Below, one piece after another: positions 8,733 to 16,665 of a stretch of 64,000 nt of DNA (positions are counted from its first letter, which is position 1; each line of letters begins with the position of its first letter). Location: positions 1-64,000 of the forward strand of contig JBHYFN010000010.1 of the NCBI GenBank assembly GCA_051859505.1, given 5' to 3'. The stretch comes from JAFIEN01 sp051859505 (GTDB lineage Bacteria; Pseudomonadota; Alphaproteobacteria; Rhodobacterales; Rhodobacteraceae). Made by a program: the position numbers and the translations under genes. A model generated the notes under the pieces. It had not been told where the DNA came from and did no database searches. It was given only the letters and a program-made list of their open reading frames with translations.

Positions 8733-10403
8733 TTACGACATCGCCTTGTCGGCGTCCCACACCACCTTGCCACCGCAAATCGTCAATGCAACCGTCATGG
8801 TCCCGATTTCCGCAGGTGCCACGGCCTCGATATCGCCATCAAGGACCACCAGATCGCCCAGAAACCCGGGGGCGAGCCGGCCCTTGCGGTCCTCGGCGTG
8901 ATGCGCGTAGGCGCCCCCCGAGGTATAGGCGGCAAGGATGTCGTGAAGGGCAAGGCGCTCGTCCTGGCCGCCGTCATAGACCGGGCGCTCGCAAGCGGCC
9001 TGGATGCCGCGCAGCGGGTTGATATCGGCCACCGGCCAGTCGCTGGCAAAGGCCAGAGCCACCCCGGCCTCGGCGAGGGATTTCTGCAGATAGGCGTCGT
9101 TCCAGCGGTGCGGGCCGACCTTGTTCATCGTGTCCTGCAGCGGGAAATCCATCGCCCCGGGCGCGTGGCAGGGTTGGATCGAACCGACGATGCCCAGCGC
9201 GGCCATGCGGGGAATGTCGCTGCGGTCGATCATCTCGATATGTTCGATCCGGTGGCGCGCGTCGCGCGGGCCATTCGCGCTGCGCGCAGCCTCGACCGCA
9301 TCGATCACGCTCTGCACGGCGGCATCGCCGATGGCATGGACGGCGATCTGCAGCCCGCGCCGGTCGGCCTCGGTGACGGCGGCGACAAAGGCCTCGGCGC
9401 CATGCAGCGGCTCGCCCCGCCAGCCGGGCCGGTCGGGATAATCGTCCAGACGCCAGGCCGTGCCGCTGTCGACCACGCCATCCATGAAGAACTTGACGAA
9501 GCCGGAGGACAGCCAGTCGTCGTTGTAATCCCGCGCCATGGCGCTGGCCTCTTCCAGATCCGCGGGGATTCGGGAATTGACATAGTGGAAGGGCACCTTG
9601 ACCCGCGCGGTCAGCCGCCCCTCGGCCCGGAGGGCGGCCAGCAGATCGAGCGTGTAGCGGTTGCCATCCATGTTCACGAGGCTGGTCAGCCCCATCCGCG
9701 CGCAATGCGCGAGGCCACGGGCCATGGTCTCGATATCCGCCGCACGCTCCTCGGGGCTTGGGGCGGGGACGGGATCGCGGCCGGTGGCAAGGCCCGCCAT
9801 CGGGCGGTGCTGGCCGGCCAGAGCCAGAACCGGGGCCTTCGCCTCGAACTCGCGCAATTCGCCGGAGGCAAGGCCGTCTGCGGCCATGACGATCTCGTTC
9901 CCGGGCCCGAGGCTGCGTCCCTCGAGGATGCCGGCACGCGACAGGGCCAGGGTATTGGCCCAGGCGGTGTGATGGTCGGCGGCAAGCAGCACGACGGGCC
10001 GGTCGGGCAGGATCGCGTCAAGGTCATGGCGCGTGAGGGCCCGGCCCAGGATCGCATAGTCGCAGCCCTGCCCCACGATCGCCGGCAGATCGGGATGCGC
10101 CCCGGCATAGCTTCGGATCGCTTCGGCCAGTGCCTCTGCCCCCGAAACACCCAGAAGCTGAAGCTGGGTCAGTTCGGCCGCACCCGCGAACAGATGCAGA
10201 TGACTTTCGACGAAGCCGGGCAGGACGGTTGCGCCTGCGGCATCGACGATGCGGGTGGCGGGGGCGACGAGCGCCATGATCCTGTCGCGCGCCCCTACGG
10301 CCAGGACACGGTCCCCCGCCAGAGCGACGGCCTCTGCCCTGGGTTGGGCGGGGTCCATGGTCAGGACCCTGCCGTTCACGATCACAAGATCCGCCTGTTC
10401 CAT
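8733..10403 (-). CDS. Amidohydrolase (YtcJ-like metal-dependent hydrolase)
   Basis: About 556 residues. It has an N-terminal beta-sandwich portion (DLVIVNGRVLTMDP), the metal motif HLH at residues 68-70 (GFVESHLHLF), later conserved H-x-x-GD (IAVHAIGDAAV) and HRIEHIEM, and a C-terminal return to the sandwich (GRLAPGFLGDLVVLDGD). This is the Amidohydro_3/YtcJ layout; such enzymes cleave amide or related C-N bonds. The start at the ATG at 10403 is preferred over 10433 and 10499 because the family N-terminus begins there and a GGGGAAGG site precedes it. As first gene of the transporter run it probably acts on the imported compound. Confidence 0.83.
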   Translation of the reverse strand: MEQADLVIVNGRVLTMDPAQPRAEAVALAGDRVLAVGARDRIMALVAPATRIVDAAGATVLPGFVESHLHLFAGAAELTQLQLLGVSGAEALAEAIRSYAGAHPDLPAIVGQGCDYAILGRALTRHDLDAILPDRPVVLLAADHHTAWANTLALSRAGILEGRSLGPGNEIVMAADGLASGELREFEAKAPVLALAGQHRPMAGLATGRDPVPAPSPEERAADIETMARGLAHCARMGLTSLVNMDGNRYTLDLLAALRAEGRLTARVKVPFHYVNSRIPADLEEASAMARDYNDDWLSSGFVKFFMDGVVDSGTAWRLDDYPDRPGWRGEPLHGAEAFVAAVTEADRRGLQIAVHAIGDAAVQSVIDAVEAARSANGPRDARHRIEHIEMIDRSDIPRMAALGIVGSIQPCHAPGAMDFPLQDTMNKVGPHRWNDAYLQKSLAEAGVALAFASDWPVADINPLRGIQAACERPVYDGGQDERLALHDILAAYTSGGAYAHHAEDRKGRLAPGFLGDLVVLDGDIEAVAPAEIGTMTVALTICGGKVVWDADKAMS

Positions 10404-10452
10404 TGCCTTCCCCGACTGCGCCGTAATCTTCATCACCAGGGTCGAGAATGGG

Positions 10453-10489
10453 CGGACTGCCCTCCGCTGTCCAGTCCGACGCACGGACT
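10453..10489 (-). promoter_or_regulatory. Alternative hairpins in the leader of the amidohydrolase-transporter operon
   Basis: Read on the minus strand, three blocks follow each other: AGTCCG (10489-10484), CGGACTG (10478-10472) and CAGTCCG (10459-10453). The middle block can pair with either neighbour, so the two stems exclude each other. The last block ends 50 bases before the ATG at 10403. This could be an attenuator-like switch or a set of protein-binding half-sites. Confidence 0.4.
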
Positions 10490-10522
10490 TCTCCGGCAAG
10501 CACCGATTTGGGGCATAGGGAA

Positions 10523-10564
10523 GCGGAAACTGACAGTTTCCGCGGCGGAAAATTTCATTTTCCG
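10523..10564. repeat. Two AT-rich palindromes in tandem after the XRE-cupin gene
   Basis: The first has arms GCGGAAACTG and CAGTTTCCGC around one base (10523-10543). The second has CGGAAAAT and ATTTTCCG around three bases (10546-10564). They lie 59-100 bases after the stop codon of the regulator gene on the minus strand and upstream of the amidohydrolase gene, so they may separate the two transcripts. Confidence 0.7.
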
Positions 10565-10622
10565 GCGCTGGCGCCGACCGACGCGGCAGAGAGGACCGGG
10601 ATCGGGTCTGACCGACCCCCGA

Positions 10623-11282
10623 TCACCCCTGCGGATAGGCAATGACCGACAGATAGCGCGCCGGCAGCCTGACCAGAACCTCCGGCCCGTGCCGGGCATC
10701 GGCATCGAAGAACAGGCTGTCGCCGGGCTTGAGCCGGTAGATCGTATCGCCATGCCGATAATCCACCTCGCCCTCGAGCATGTAGAGCAGTTCCAGGCCC
10801 TCGTGCTGGAAGGTGGGAAAGGTATCGCTCTCTGTCGTCAAGGTGATGATATAGGGTTCGACCACCACGCCCGACCCGTTCGATCCCACATGGCCCAGCA
10901 GGTGATACTGGTGCCCGGCCCGCGTGCCCCGCCGCTCGATCTCGACATGTTCGCCGGCGCGCACATGCTGGGCCTCGCGCTTTTCCTCGTATGAGCGGAA
11001 AAAGGCGGTGACGGGCACGGAAAACGCATGGCTCAGCACCTGCAGCGTGGTCAGCGAGGGCGAGGTGTTGCCGTTCTCGATCTTGGACAGCATCCCGATG
11101 GACAGCCCCGTGACCTGCGCGAGGTCCGCCACCGTCATCCCCTGCTGGCGCCGGAAGTTGCGCACCTCGCGCCCGATCGCCGCCTCGAGGTTGCGCTCGG
11201 AGACCTCGCGCACCCGGTGGGGATCCTGATCGAAGGCGGGTTTGCCACGGGGAAGGGCTGAGGGAACCGGGGTGTCGTCCAT
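10623..11282 (-). CDS. XRE-family regulator with C-terminal cupin domain
   Basis: A 219-residue protein. The helix-turn-helix lies at about 38-92 (MTVADLAQVTGLSIGMLSKI) and a cupin_2 domain at about 150-215 (HEGLELLYMLEGEVDYRHGD). This architecture is that of PuuR-like regulators of polyamine or amino-acid catabolism, in which the cupin senses the ligand. It stands directly upstream of the amidohydrolase/polyamine transporter run, so it probably controls that run. A strong inverted repeat lies 8-47 bases before its own ATG, which suggests autoregulation. Confidence 0.88.
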   Translation of the reverse strand: MDDTPVPSALPRGKPAFDQDPHRVREVSERNLEAAIGREVRNFRRQQGMTVADLAQVTGLSIGMLSKIENGNTSPSLTTLQVLSHAFSVPVTAFFRSYEEKREAQHVRAGEHVEIERRGTRAGHQYHLLGHVGSNGSGVVVEPYIITLTTESDTFPTFQHEGLELLYMLEGEVDYRHGDTIYRLKPGDSLFFDADARHGPEVLVRLPARYLSVIAYPQG

Positions 11283-11289
11283 CGCAAGG

Positions 11290-11329
11290 CCTGTCAGTGA
11301 ACCGTATCGCTACGATTTTCACTAACAGG
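11290..11329 (-). promoter_or_regulatory. Candidate operator: 12-bp inverted repeat upstream of the XRE-cupin gene
   Basis: The arms CCTGTCAGTGAA (11290-11301) and TTCACTAACAGG (11318-11329) match at 11 of 12 pairs around a 16-base spacer, which itself holds CGTA/TACG. The site begins 8 bases upstream of the regulator ATG. Spacing and symmetry suit a dimeric HTH repressor bound over its own promoter. Confidence 0.55.
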
Positions 11330-11357
11330 AAACTTGTTCGGCCCGCAACGCCGAAGC

Positions 11358-11933
11358 TCAGAAGGCAGAGGCCGCCGCAACCTCAAGCGCGTGGAGCAGG
11401 CTTCCAGCCGAGGAGCGGGGGCCGTAAAGCGTCACCTCGCCCGCGGACCGTCGGATCAGCGTCACGCCCAGATGCTCGATCACCGTGCGGGTGGCAAAGC
11501 CGTCGGGCCGGGTCGCGAGATCGACAGCGCACAGCCGCTCGAAGAGGCGCGGCAGATCGTCCCCCGTCACGTCCAGCCGCACCCAGGCATCCGTCTGCTC
11601 GGTGATCGAGGCGGCCTCGCCGAAGACCGGCTTCAGATGGCCCGCGATATCCTCGTGGCTGTCGAACGGGGCCTCGACCAGCCAGATCTCGGGCGTGAGC
11701 CAGACCGCGCCCCATGGCCTGCCTGCAAGCGCTTCGGCAGGGCCGGGCAAGGGCAGGCCGATCCCTGCGGCCTTGGCGCGCAGTTCGTCCTCGTGCCCGC
11801 GGCGGGGGGCGAGCGAGGCAAGCGCCACATCCGCCCGTTCGGTGATCGTCACCGGGCCGATGGTCACGGCCTTCGGTGCCGCCCCGCCCAGGGCGCAGAG
11901 GGGTTTCAATCCATGCTCGCCATGCTCAGCCAC
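11358..11933 (-). CDS. soxG: Sarcosine oxidase, gamma subunit
   Basis: A 191-residue SoxG-like protein; the family shares the YgfZ/GcvT-like fold and is part of the heterotetrameric sarcosine oxidase. Supporting segments are WLTPEIWLVEAP (about 78-89) and DAWVRLDVTGDDLPRLFERL (about 114-133). Its start overlaps the end of soxA by 8 bases, so the two are probably co-translated. Gene order soxB-soxD-soxA-soxG matches known loci. The operon appears to end here, about 75 bases before the XRE regulator gene. Confidence 0.88.
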   Translation of the reverse strand: MAEHGEHGLKPLCALGGAAPKAVTIGPVTITERADVALASLAPRRGHEDELRAKAAGIGLPLPGPAEALAGRPWGAVWLTPEIWLVEAPFDSHEDIAGHLKPVFGEAASITEQTDAWVRLDVTGDDLPRLFERLCAVDLATRPDGFATRTVIEHLGVTLIRRSAGEVTLYGPRSSAGSLLHALEVAAASAF

Positions 11934-14874
11934 GAAGCCTCTCCCCCTCCGGATCGAAGAAATGGGGCGAGACGATCTCGACCTCGGTATCGAGCCCCGT
12001 CAGCAGGTTCACCGCCCGCATCCTCTGCCCGATCTTCTCGGTCCCGCCCTTCAGATAGCCCAGCGCGATGTCGCAGCCCAGATGCGGCGAATAGACCTTC
12101 GAGGTCAGCCAGCCGCCATCGTTCTCCAGCACGGGCCGCGCGCCGATGGGTAGGAAATGGCTCCCGGCCTCGAGCTTGCCGTCGGGCTTCACCGGCTTCA
12201 CGCCCACAAGCCGCAGCCCGCCCTCTTCGACCAGCCCTTCGCGCTGGCTCAGCACCATGCCGATGGAGTCCTTCTTCTTCGACACCATCTTGCCCAGCCC
12301 CATGTTCAGCGCGGTGGTCTGGCCGTTCAGCTCATTGCCCGCCACATGCCCCTTCTCGACCCGCATCACGCCCAAAGCCTCGGTCCCATAGACCACGGCG
12401 TCGAATTCCTCGCCCTCGGCCACCAGCCGCCGGATCAGCGCGTCGCCATAGCGCGTGGGCACCGCGATCTCGTAGGCAAGCTCGCCCGAGAAAGAGATGC
12501 GGAACAGCCGCGCGCGAAGCCCGCCGCAGACGGTAACATTGCCCGCGCCCATGTAAGGAAAGGCCGCGTCGGAAATGTCCTGATCGACGATCTTCTGCAG
12601 CAGTTTCCGCGCATTCGGCCCCGCGACCGAGAATTGCGCCCAGGCCTCGGTCGTCGAGATGATCTGCACATCCATGTCGGGCCAGAGGCATTGGCGGCAG
12701 AACTCCAGATGCCGGAACACGCCCACGGCATTGGCCGTGGTGGTGGTCATGACATATTCATTCTCGCCCATCCGCGCGGTGGTGCCGTCGTCATAGACGA
12801 TCCCGTCCTCGCGCAGCATCAGGCCATAGCGGCACTTGCCCACCGGAAGGGTGGCGAAGGTATTGGCATAGACCCGGTTCAGGAAGGCGCCCGCATCAGT
12901 GCCCTGAATGTCGATCTTGCCCAGCGTGGTCACGTCGCAGATGCCGACGGATTTCCGGGTCTGCAGCACCTCGCGGTCGACCGACTGGCGCCAGTGGGTT
13001 TCGCCCGGTCGGGGGAACCATTGTGCGCGCAGCCACATGCCCACCTCGACGAAGACCGCGCCCTGTTCGGCGGCCCAGTTGTGGCTGGGGGTCAGGCGGA
13101 AGGGTTTGAACTCCCGCCCCCGCGACCGGCCCGCCAGAGCGCCCATCGCCACCGGCGTATAGGGCGGGCGGTAGATCGTCGTGCCGGTCTCGGGGATCGT
13201 GCGGCCCGTCAGTTCGGCCATGACGGCAAGGCCAAGGACGTTGCCCGTCTTGCCCTGATCGGTGGCCATGCCCAGAGTGGTATAGCGTTTCAGGTGCTCG
13301 ACCGAGGTGAAGTTTTCCTGATGCGCCAGCTTCACGTCCTTGACGGTCACGTCGTTCTGCTGGTCGATCCAGGCGCGGCCCTCTTTCGCCACATGCCAGA
13401 GGGGGCGGATGTTGACCGGGGCATCCTCGGCCTCCGGCAGCGTCTCCGCCTTGGCCTGCCTGCCCAGCGCTTCCGCCACCGCCAGCGCCGCCGCCTGACC
13501 CGAGGCCAGCGCGCCATGCGTCGACAGCCGCCCCGCCGCGGCACCTGCCGCAATCAGGCCGGGCGGGCCGCCGTCGCCGGGGACGAAGGCCGCGATGCCC
13601 TCGTCCCAGAGGGGGCGCGAGCGGTGGTGCGAGGTGATGTTGACATTGGGGTTCCACCCGCCCGAGACGCCCAGCGCCTCGACCCGCAGCTGTTCCAGCC
13701 GCCCGTTGCCGCTGCGCACGGTGATCTCGGTCAGGCCGAGGCGACCCCGGGTGGCGACAACCTCGCCCCCCCGGATGGCGCGCAGGCTGCCCGCCTCGGG
13801 CCCCTCCTCGCGCGGGTCGATCACGGCGGCGACCTCGATGCCCTTGGCGGCAAGGTCATGGGCGGTGCGCCAGCCGTCGTCATTGTTGGTGAAGACGGCC
13901 ACCCGCTTGCCCACGGCCACGCCCCAGCGATTGGCATAGGCGCGCAAGGCACCGGCCAGCAGGATGCCGGGCCGGTCGTTGTCGGGAAAGGCGATGGGGC
14001 GTTCCGTGGCACCACCGGCAAGGATCGTGCGGGCGGCATAGAGGCGCCAGAGGATCTGGCGCGGCGTGCCGGGGGGCGGTTCGGGCAGATGGTCGGCCAC
14101 CCGCTCGACCGCGCCGTAGATGCCGTGGTCGAAGGCGCCGATCACGGTGGTGCGGGGCATCAGGCGGACATTCGGCAGGCCTGCCAGTTCCGCCACCGTC
14201 GCCTCGGCCCAACTCGCGCCGCTCTGGTCGCCTATGGCGAAGGTCTCGGCATTCAGCCGGCCGCCCATGCGGAAATCCTCGTCGGCAAGGATCACCCGCA
14301 GGCCCGCCCGCCCGGCGGTGAGCGCGGCCATCAGCCCCGCAGGCCCCGCGCCGATCACCAGAAGATCGCAATGCAGGAAGCCCTTGTCATAGACATCCGG
14401 GTCATGTTTTGCCGACAGCGACCCAAGGCCCGCCGCGCGACGGATGATCGGCTCGTAGACCTTTTCCCAGAAGGCGGCGGGCCACATAAAGGTCTTGTAG
14501 TAGAAACCGGCGGTGAGAAAGCTGTTCAGCCGGTCGTTCACCGAGAGCGCATCGAAGCGCAAGTTCGGCCAGCGGTTCTGGCTGTTGGCGCGCATCCCGT
14601 CGAACAGTTCCGCCACGGTCGCGCGCGTGTTCGGTTCCTGCCGCGCGCCGGTGCGCAGCTCGACCAGGGCGTTGGGCTCTTCCGAGCCGGCACTCATCGG
14701 CCCGCGCGGGCGGTGATATTTGAAGCTGCGGCCCATGAGGCGGACGCCATTGGCCAGAAGGGCCGAGGCCAGGGTATCGCCCGGATGGCCGTTGTAGCCC
14801 ACCCCGTCGAAATGGAAGCGGAAGCTGCGCGAGCGGTCGATCTGCCCGCCGGTGATGCGATGGCTCTGGCTCAT
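11926..14874 (-). CDS. soxA: Sarcosine oxidase, alpha subunit
   Basis: A 982-residue protein of typical SoxA length. An N-terminal ferredoxin-like domain (residues 10-100, with RGPMSAGSEEPNALVEL) is followed by a Rossmann dinucleotide site (LLVIGAGPAGLMAALTAGRA near 172) and a GcvT-like tetrahydrofolate-binding half from about 580, containing GICDVTTLGKIDIQG. The complex oxidatively demethylates sarcosine to glycine, passing the one-carbon unit to tetrahydrofolate and reducing O2 to H2O2. The start overlaps the soxD stop by 4 bases. Confidence 0.95.
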   Translation of the reverse strand: MSQSHRITGGQIDRSRSFRFHFDGVGYNGHPGDTLASALLANGVRLMGRSFKYHRPRGPMSAGSEEPNALVELRTGARQEPNTRATVAELFDGMRANSQNRWPNLRFDALSVNDRLNSFLTAGFYYKTFMWPAAFWEKVYEPIIRRAAGLGSLSAKHDPDVYDKGFLHCDLLVIGAGPAGLMAALTAGRAGLRVILADEDFRMGGRLNAETFAIGDQSGASWAEATVAELAGLPNVRLMPRTTVIGAFDHGIYGAVERVADHLPEPPPGTPRQILWRLYAARTILAGGATERPIAFPDNDRPGILLAGALRAYANRWGVAVGKRVAVFTNNDDGWRTAHDLAAKGIEVAAVIDPREEGPEAGSLRAIRGGEVVATRGRLGLTEITVRSGNGRLEQLRVEALGVSGGWNPNVNITSHHRSRPLWDEGIAAFVPGDGGPPGLIAAGAAAGRLSTHGALASGQAAALAVAEALGRQAKAETLPEAEDAPVNIRPLWHVAKEGRAWIDQQNDVTVKDVKLAHQENFTSVEHLKRYTTLGMATDQGKTGNVLGLAVMAELTGRTIPETGTTIYRPPYTPVAMGALAGRSRGREFKPFRLTPSHNWAAEQGAVFVEVGMWLRAQWFPRPGETHWRQSVDREVLQTRKSVGICDVTTLGKIDIQGTDAGAFLNRVYANTFATLPVGKCRYGLMLREDGIVYDDGTTARMGENEYVMTTTTANAVGVFRHLEFCRQCLWPDMDVQIISTTEAWAQFSVAGPNARKLLQKIVDQDISDAAFPYMGAGNVTVCGGLRARLFRISFSGELAYEIAVPTRYGDALIRRLVAEGEEFDAVVYGTEALGVMRVEKGHVAGNELNGQTTALNMGLGKMVSKKKDSIGMVLSQREGLVEEGGLRLVGVKPVKPDGKLEAGSHFLPIGARPVLENDGGWLTSKVYSPHLGCDIALGYLKGGTEKIGQRMRAVNLLTGLDTEVEIVSPHFFDPEGERLRG

Positions 14875-15155
14875 TTCGACCGCCCCCTTGCGCGGGCCAC
14901 GTCGCGGGCAAGCTCGGCGCCGATGATCTCATGCGTGACGGTGTCGCGGGTGACGACCAGCCAGCTCCGGTCGCCCTGCTCGTGATACCAAAGCTCGCGG
15001 TGGACGCCCGCCGGGTTCTCGCGCTGGTAAAGATAGTCGTGGAAGTCCTCGATGCCCGCGGTCATCCCGTCGGGGCGGTCGATCAGGGAGGCATCGCCCA
15101 GATAGACGAATTCCTGCGCGTCGCGGGGGCCGAGGATCGGATGGGGGATCAGCAT
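14871..15155 (-). CDS. soxD: Sarcosine oxidase, delta subunit, lacking all cysteines
   Basis: A 94-residue protein in the soxB-soxA gap. It keeps the family landmarks GPRDAQEFVYLGDA (9-22) and HRELWYHEQGDRSW (52-65). Characterised SoxD subunits bind zinc through cysteines in the N-terminal C-x2-C and near the GCRRW position. Here these read HPILG and GDRSW, and the protein has no cysteine at all, so the zinc site seems lost. Gene position and coupling to soxA (4-base overlap) support the call. Confidence 0.88.
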   Translation of the reverse strand: MLIPHPILGPRDAQEFVYLGDASLIDRPDGMTAGIEDFHDYLYQRENPAGVHRELWYHEQGDRSWLVVTRDTVTHEIIGAELARDVARARGRSK

Positions 15156-15167
15156 TGCATACGGTCC

Positions 15168-16418
15168 TCAGTGCAGGTTCGGCTGGGCACCCTGGCCCTT
15201 TTCGTCGATCATCCGGCCCTTGAGGAACCGGTCGAAGCGATAGGCGGTCGCGGTCGGGTGGGGTTCGCCCTTCGCAAGCAGATGCGCGAAGCACCAGCCC
15301 GAGGCGGGCGTGGCCTTGAAGCCGCCGTAACACCAGCCGCCGTTGAAATAGAGCCCCTCGACAGGGGTGCGGTCGATGATGGGCGAGCCGTCCATCGACA
15401 TGTCCATGATCCCGCCCCAGGCCCGCAAAAGCCGCGCGCGCCCGATCATCGGCATGATCGCCATGCCGCCTTCGGCCACATCCTCGATCACCGGCAGGTT
15501 GCCGCGCTGGGCGTAGGAATTGTAGCCGTCGATATCGCCACCGAAGACGAGACCACCCTTGTCCGACTGGCTGACGTAGAAATGGCCCGCGCCGAAGGTC
15601 ATCACCCCGTCGATCACGGGCTTCAGCCCCTCGCTGACAAAGGCCTGCAGGACATGGCTTTCGATCGGCAGGCGCATCCCGGCATGCGACATGACACGGG
15701 ACGAGGAACCGGCGACGGCCACGCCCACCTTCTTGGCGCCGATGAAGCCCCGCGTCGTCTCAACCCCCAGAATGCGGCCCGCTTCGATCCGCATCCCCGT
15801 GACCTCGCAATTCTGGATCAGGTCCACGCCGCGCGAGTCGGCTCCGCGGGCATAGCCCCAGGCGACGGCATCATGCCGCACCGTGCCGCCGCGCCGCTGC
15901 ATCAGCGCCCCCTTGATCGGGAAGCGGGCATTGTCGAAATCGAGGAAAGGATAGATCGCCCGCACCTGATCGCGGGTCAGCATCTCGGCATCCGCGCCGT
16001 TCAGGATCATCGCATTGCCGCGCCGGGTGAAGGCGTCGCGCTGGGCGTCGGTATGGATCAGGTTGATGATGCCGCGCTGGCTGACCATGGCGTTGTAGTT
16101 GAAATCCTGCTCCAGCCCCTCCCAGAGCTTGAGCGAAAATTCGTAGAAGGGCTCGTTCCCGTCGAGCAGGTAGTTCGAGCGGATGATCGTCGTGTTGCGG
16201 CCCACGTTGCCGCCGCCGAGATAGCCCTTTTCCAGAACCGCGATCCGCGCCTGCCGGAATTCCTTGGCAAGGTAATAGGCGGTGGCCAGCCCATGCCCGC
16301 CGCCGCCGACGATGACGTAGTCATAGGCGGGCTGCGGGTCGGGGTCGCGCCAGACGGGGCCCCAGCCCCTGTGCCCGGTCAGGGCCTCGCGGATCACCCG
16401 CCATCCGGAATAGCGCAT
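15168..16418 (-). CDS. soxB: Sarcosine oxidase, beta subunit
   Basis: A 416-residue FAD-dependent oxidoreductase (DAO fold). The Rossmann motif YDYVIVGGGGHGLATAYYL lies near residues 29-47, and the C-terminal part has YFNGGWCYGGFKATPASGW and the HLLAKGEPHP tail typical of SoxB. This subunit carries the covalent flavin and the sarcosine oxidation site. It is the first gene of the operon. A clear GAAGGAGA ribosome site precedes the ATG at 16418. Confidence 0.95.
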   Translation of the reverse strand: MRYSGWRVIREALTGHRGWGPVWRDPDPQPAYDYVIVGGGGHGLATAYYLAKEFRQARIAVLEKGYLGGGNVGRNTTIIRSNYLLDGNEPFYEFSLKLWEGLEQDFNYNAMVSQRGIINLIHTDAQRDAFTRRGNAMILNGADAEMLTRDQVRAIYPFLDFDNARFPIKGALMQRRGGTVRHDAVAWGYARGADSRGVDLIQNCEVTGMRIEAGRILGVETTRGFIGAKKVGVAVAGSSSRVMSHAGMRLPIESHVLQAFVSEGLKPVIDGVMTFGAGHFYVSQSDKGGLVFGGDIDGYNSYAQRGNLPVIEDVAEGGMAIMPMIGRARLLRAWGGIMDMSMDGSPIIDRTPVEGLYFNGGWCYGGFKATPASGWCFAHLLAKGEPHPTATAYRFDRFLKGRMIDEKGQGAQPNLH

Positions 16419-16447
16419 CGGATCTCTCCTTCGTGACGCTTCTGATT

Positions 16448-16459
16448 AGCGCCGGCGCT
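16448..16459 (-). promoter_or_regulatory. Palindrome AGCGCCGGCGCT upstream of soxB
   Basis: A perfect 12-base palindrome 30 bases upstream of the soxB ATG. Just beyond it GCGCCAAA and TTTGCGC form an imperfect inverted repeat around about 16464-16485. Either could be an operator for the sox operon, but GC-rich palindromes arise easily in this DNA. Confidence 0.3.
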
Positions 16460-16546
16460 GCGCGCCAAAGGTTCCGTTTGCGCCAGTCATCTTGCCGTTT
16501 CTGCCAGCGCTTGCATCACCGGCCGCGCGCAAGGCCCGAGCGGGGA

Positions 16547-16591
16547 CCGAGATTATGCACATAATCTCGGACGGAATTTGTGCAAATTCCG
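16547..16591. repeat. Double palindrome downstream of nlpD-like gene, copy 1
   Basis: The first palindrome has arms CCGAGATTATG and CATAATCTCGG around CA (16547-16570). The second has CGGAATTTG and CAAATTCCG around TG (16572-16591). The pair lies about 75 bases after the stop of the minus-strand nlpD-like gene. A nearly identical pair lies at 19566-19610 after ilvD. Confidence 0.8.
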
Positions 16592-16665
16592 GCTCCGGCG
16601 GCACCCGCGCGCCTGGCATTGCCAATGCTGGCGATATCTCCACCCGCGACGGCGAGGTTACCCGG

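Noticed and set aside
12157..14985. A 940-codon open frame on the plus strand
   Set aside because: It is antisense to soxA, whose domains are unmistakable; the reading is Arg/Gly/His-rich and has no family resemblance.
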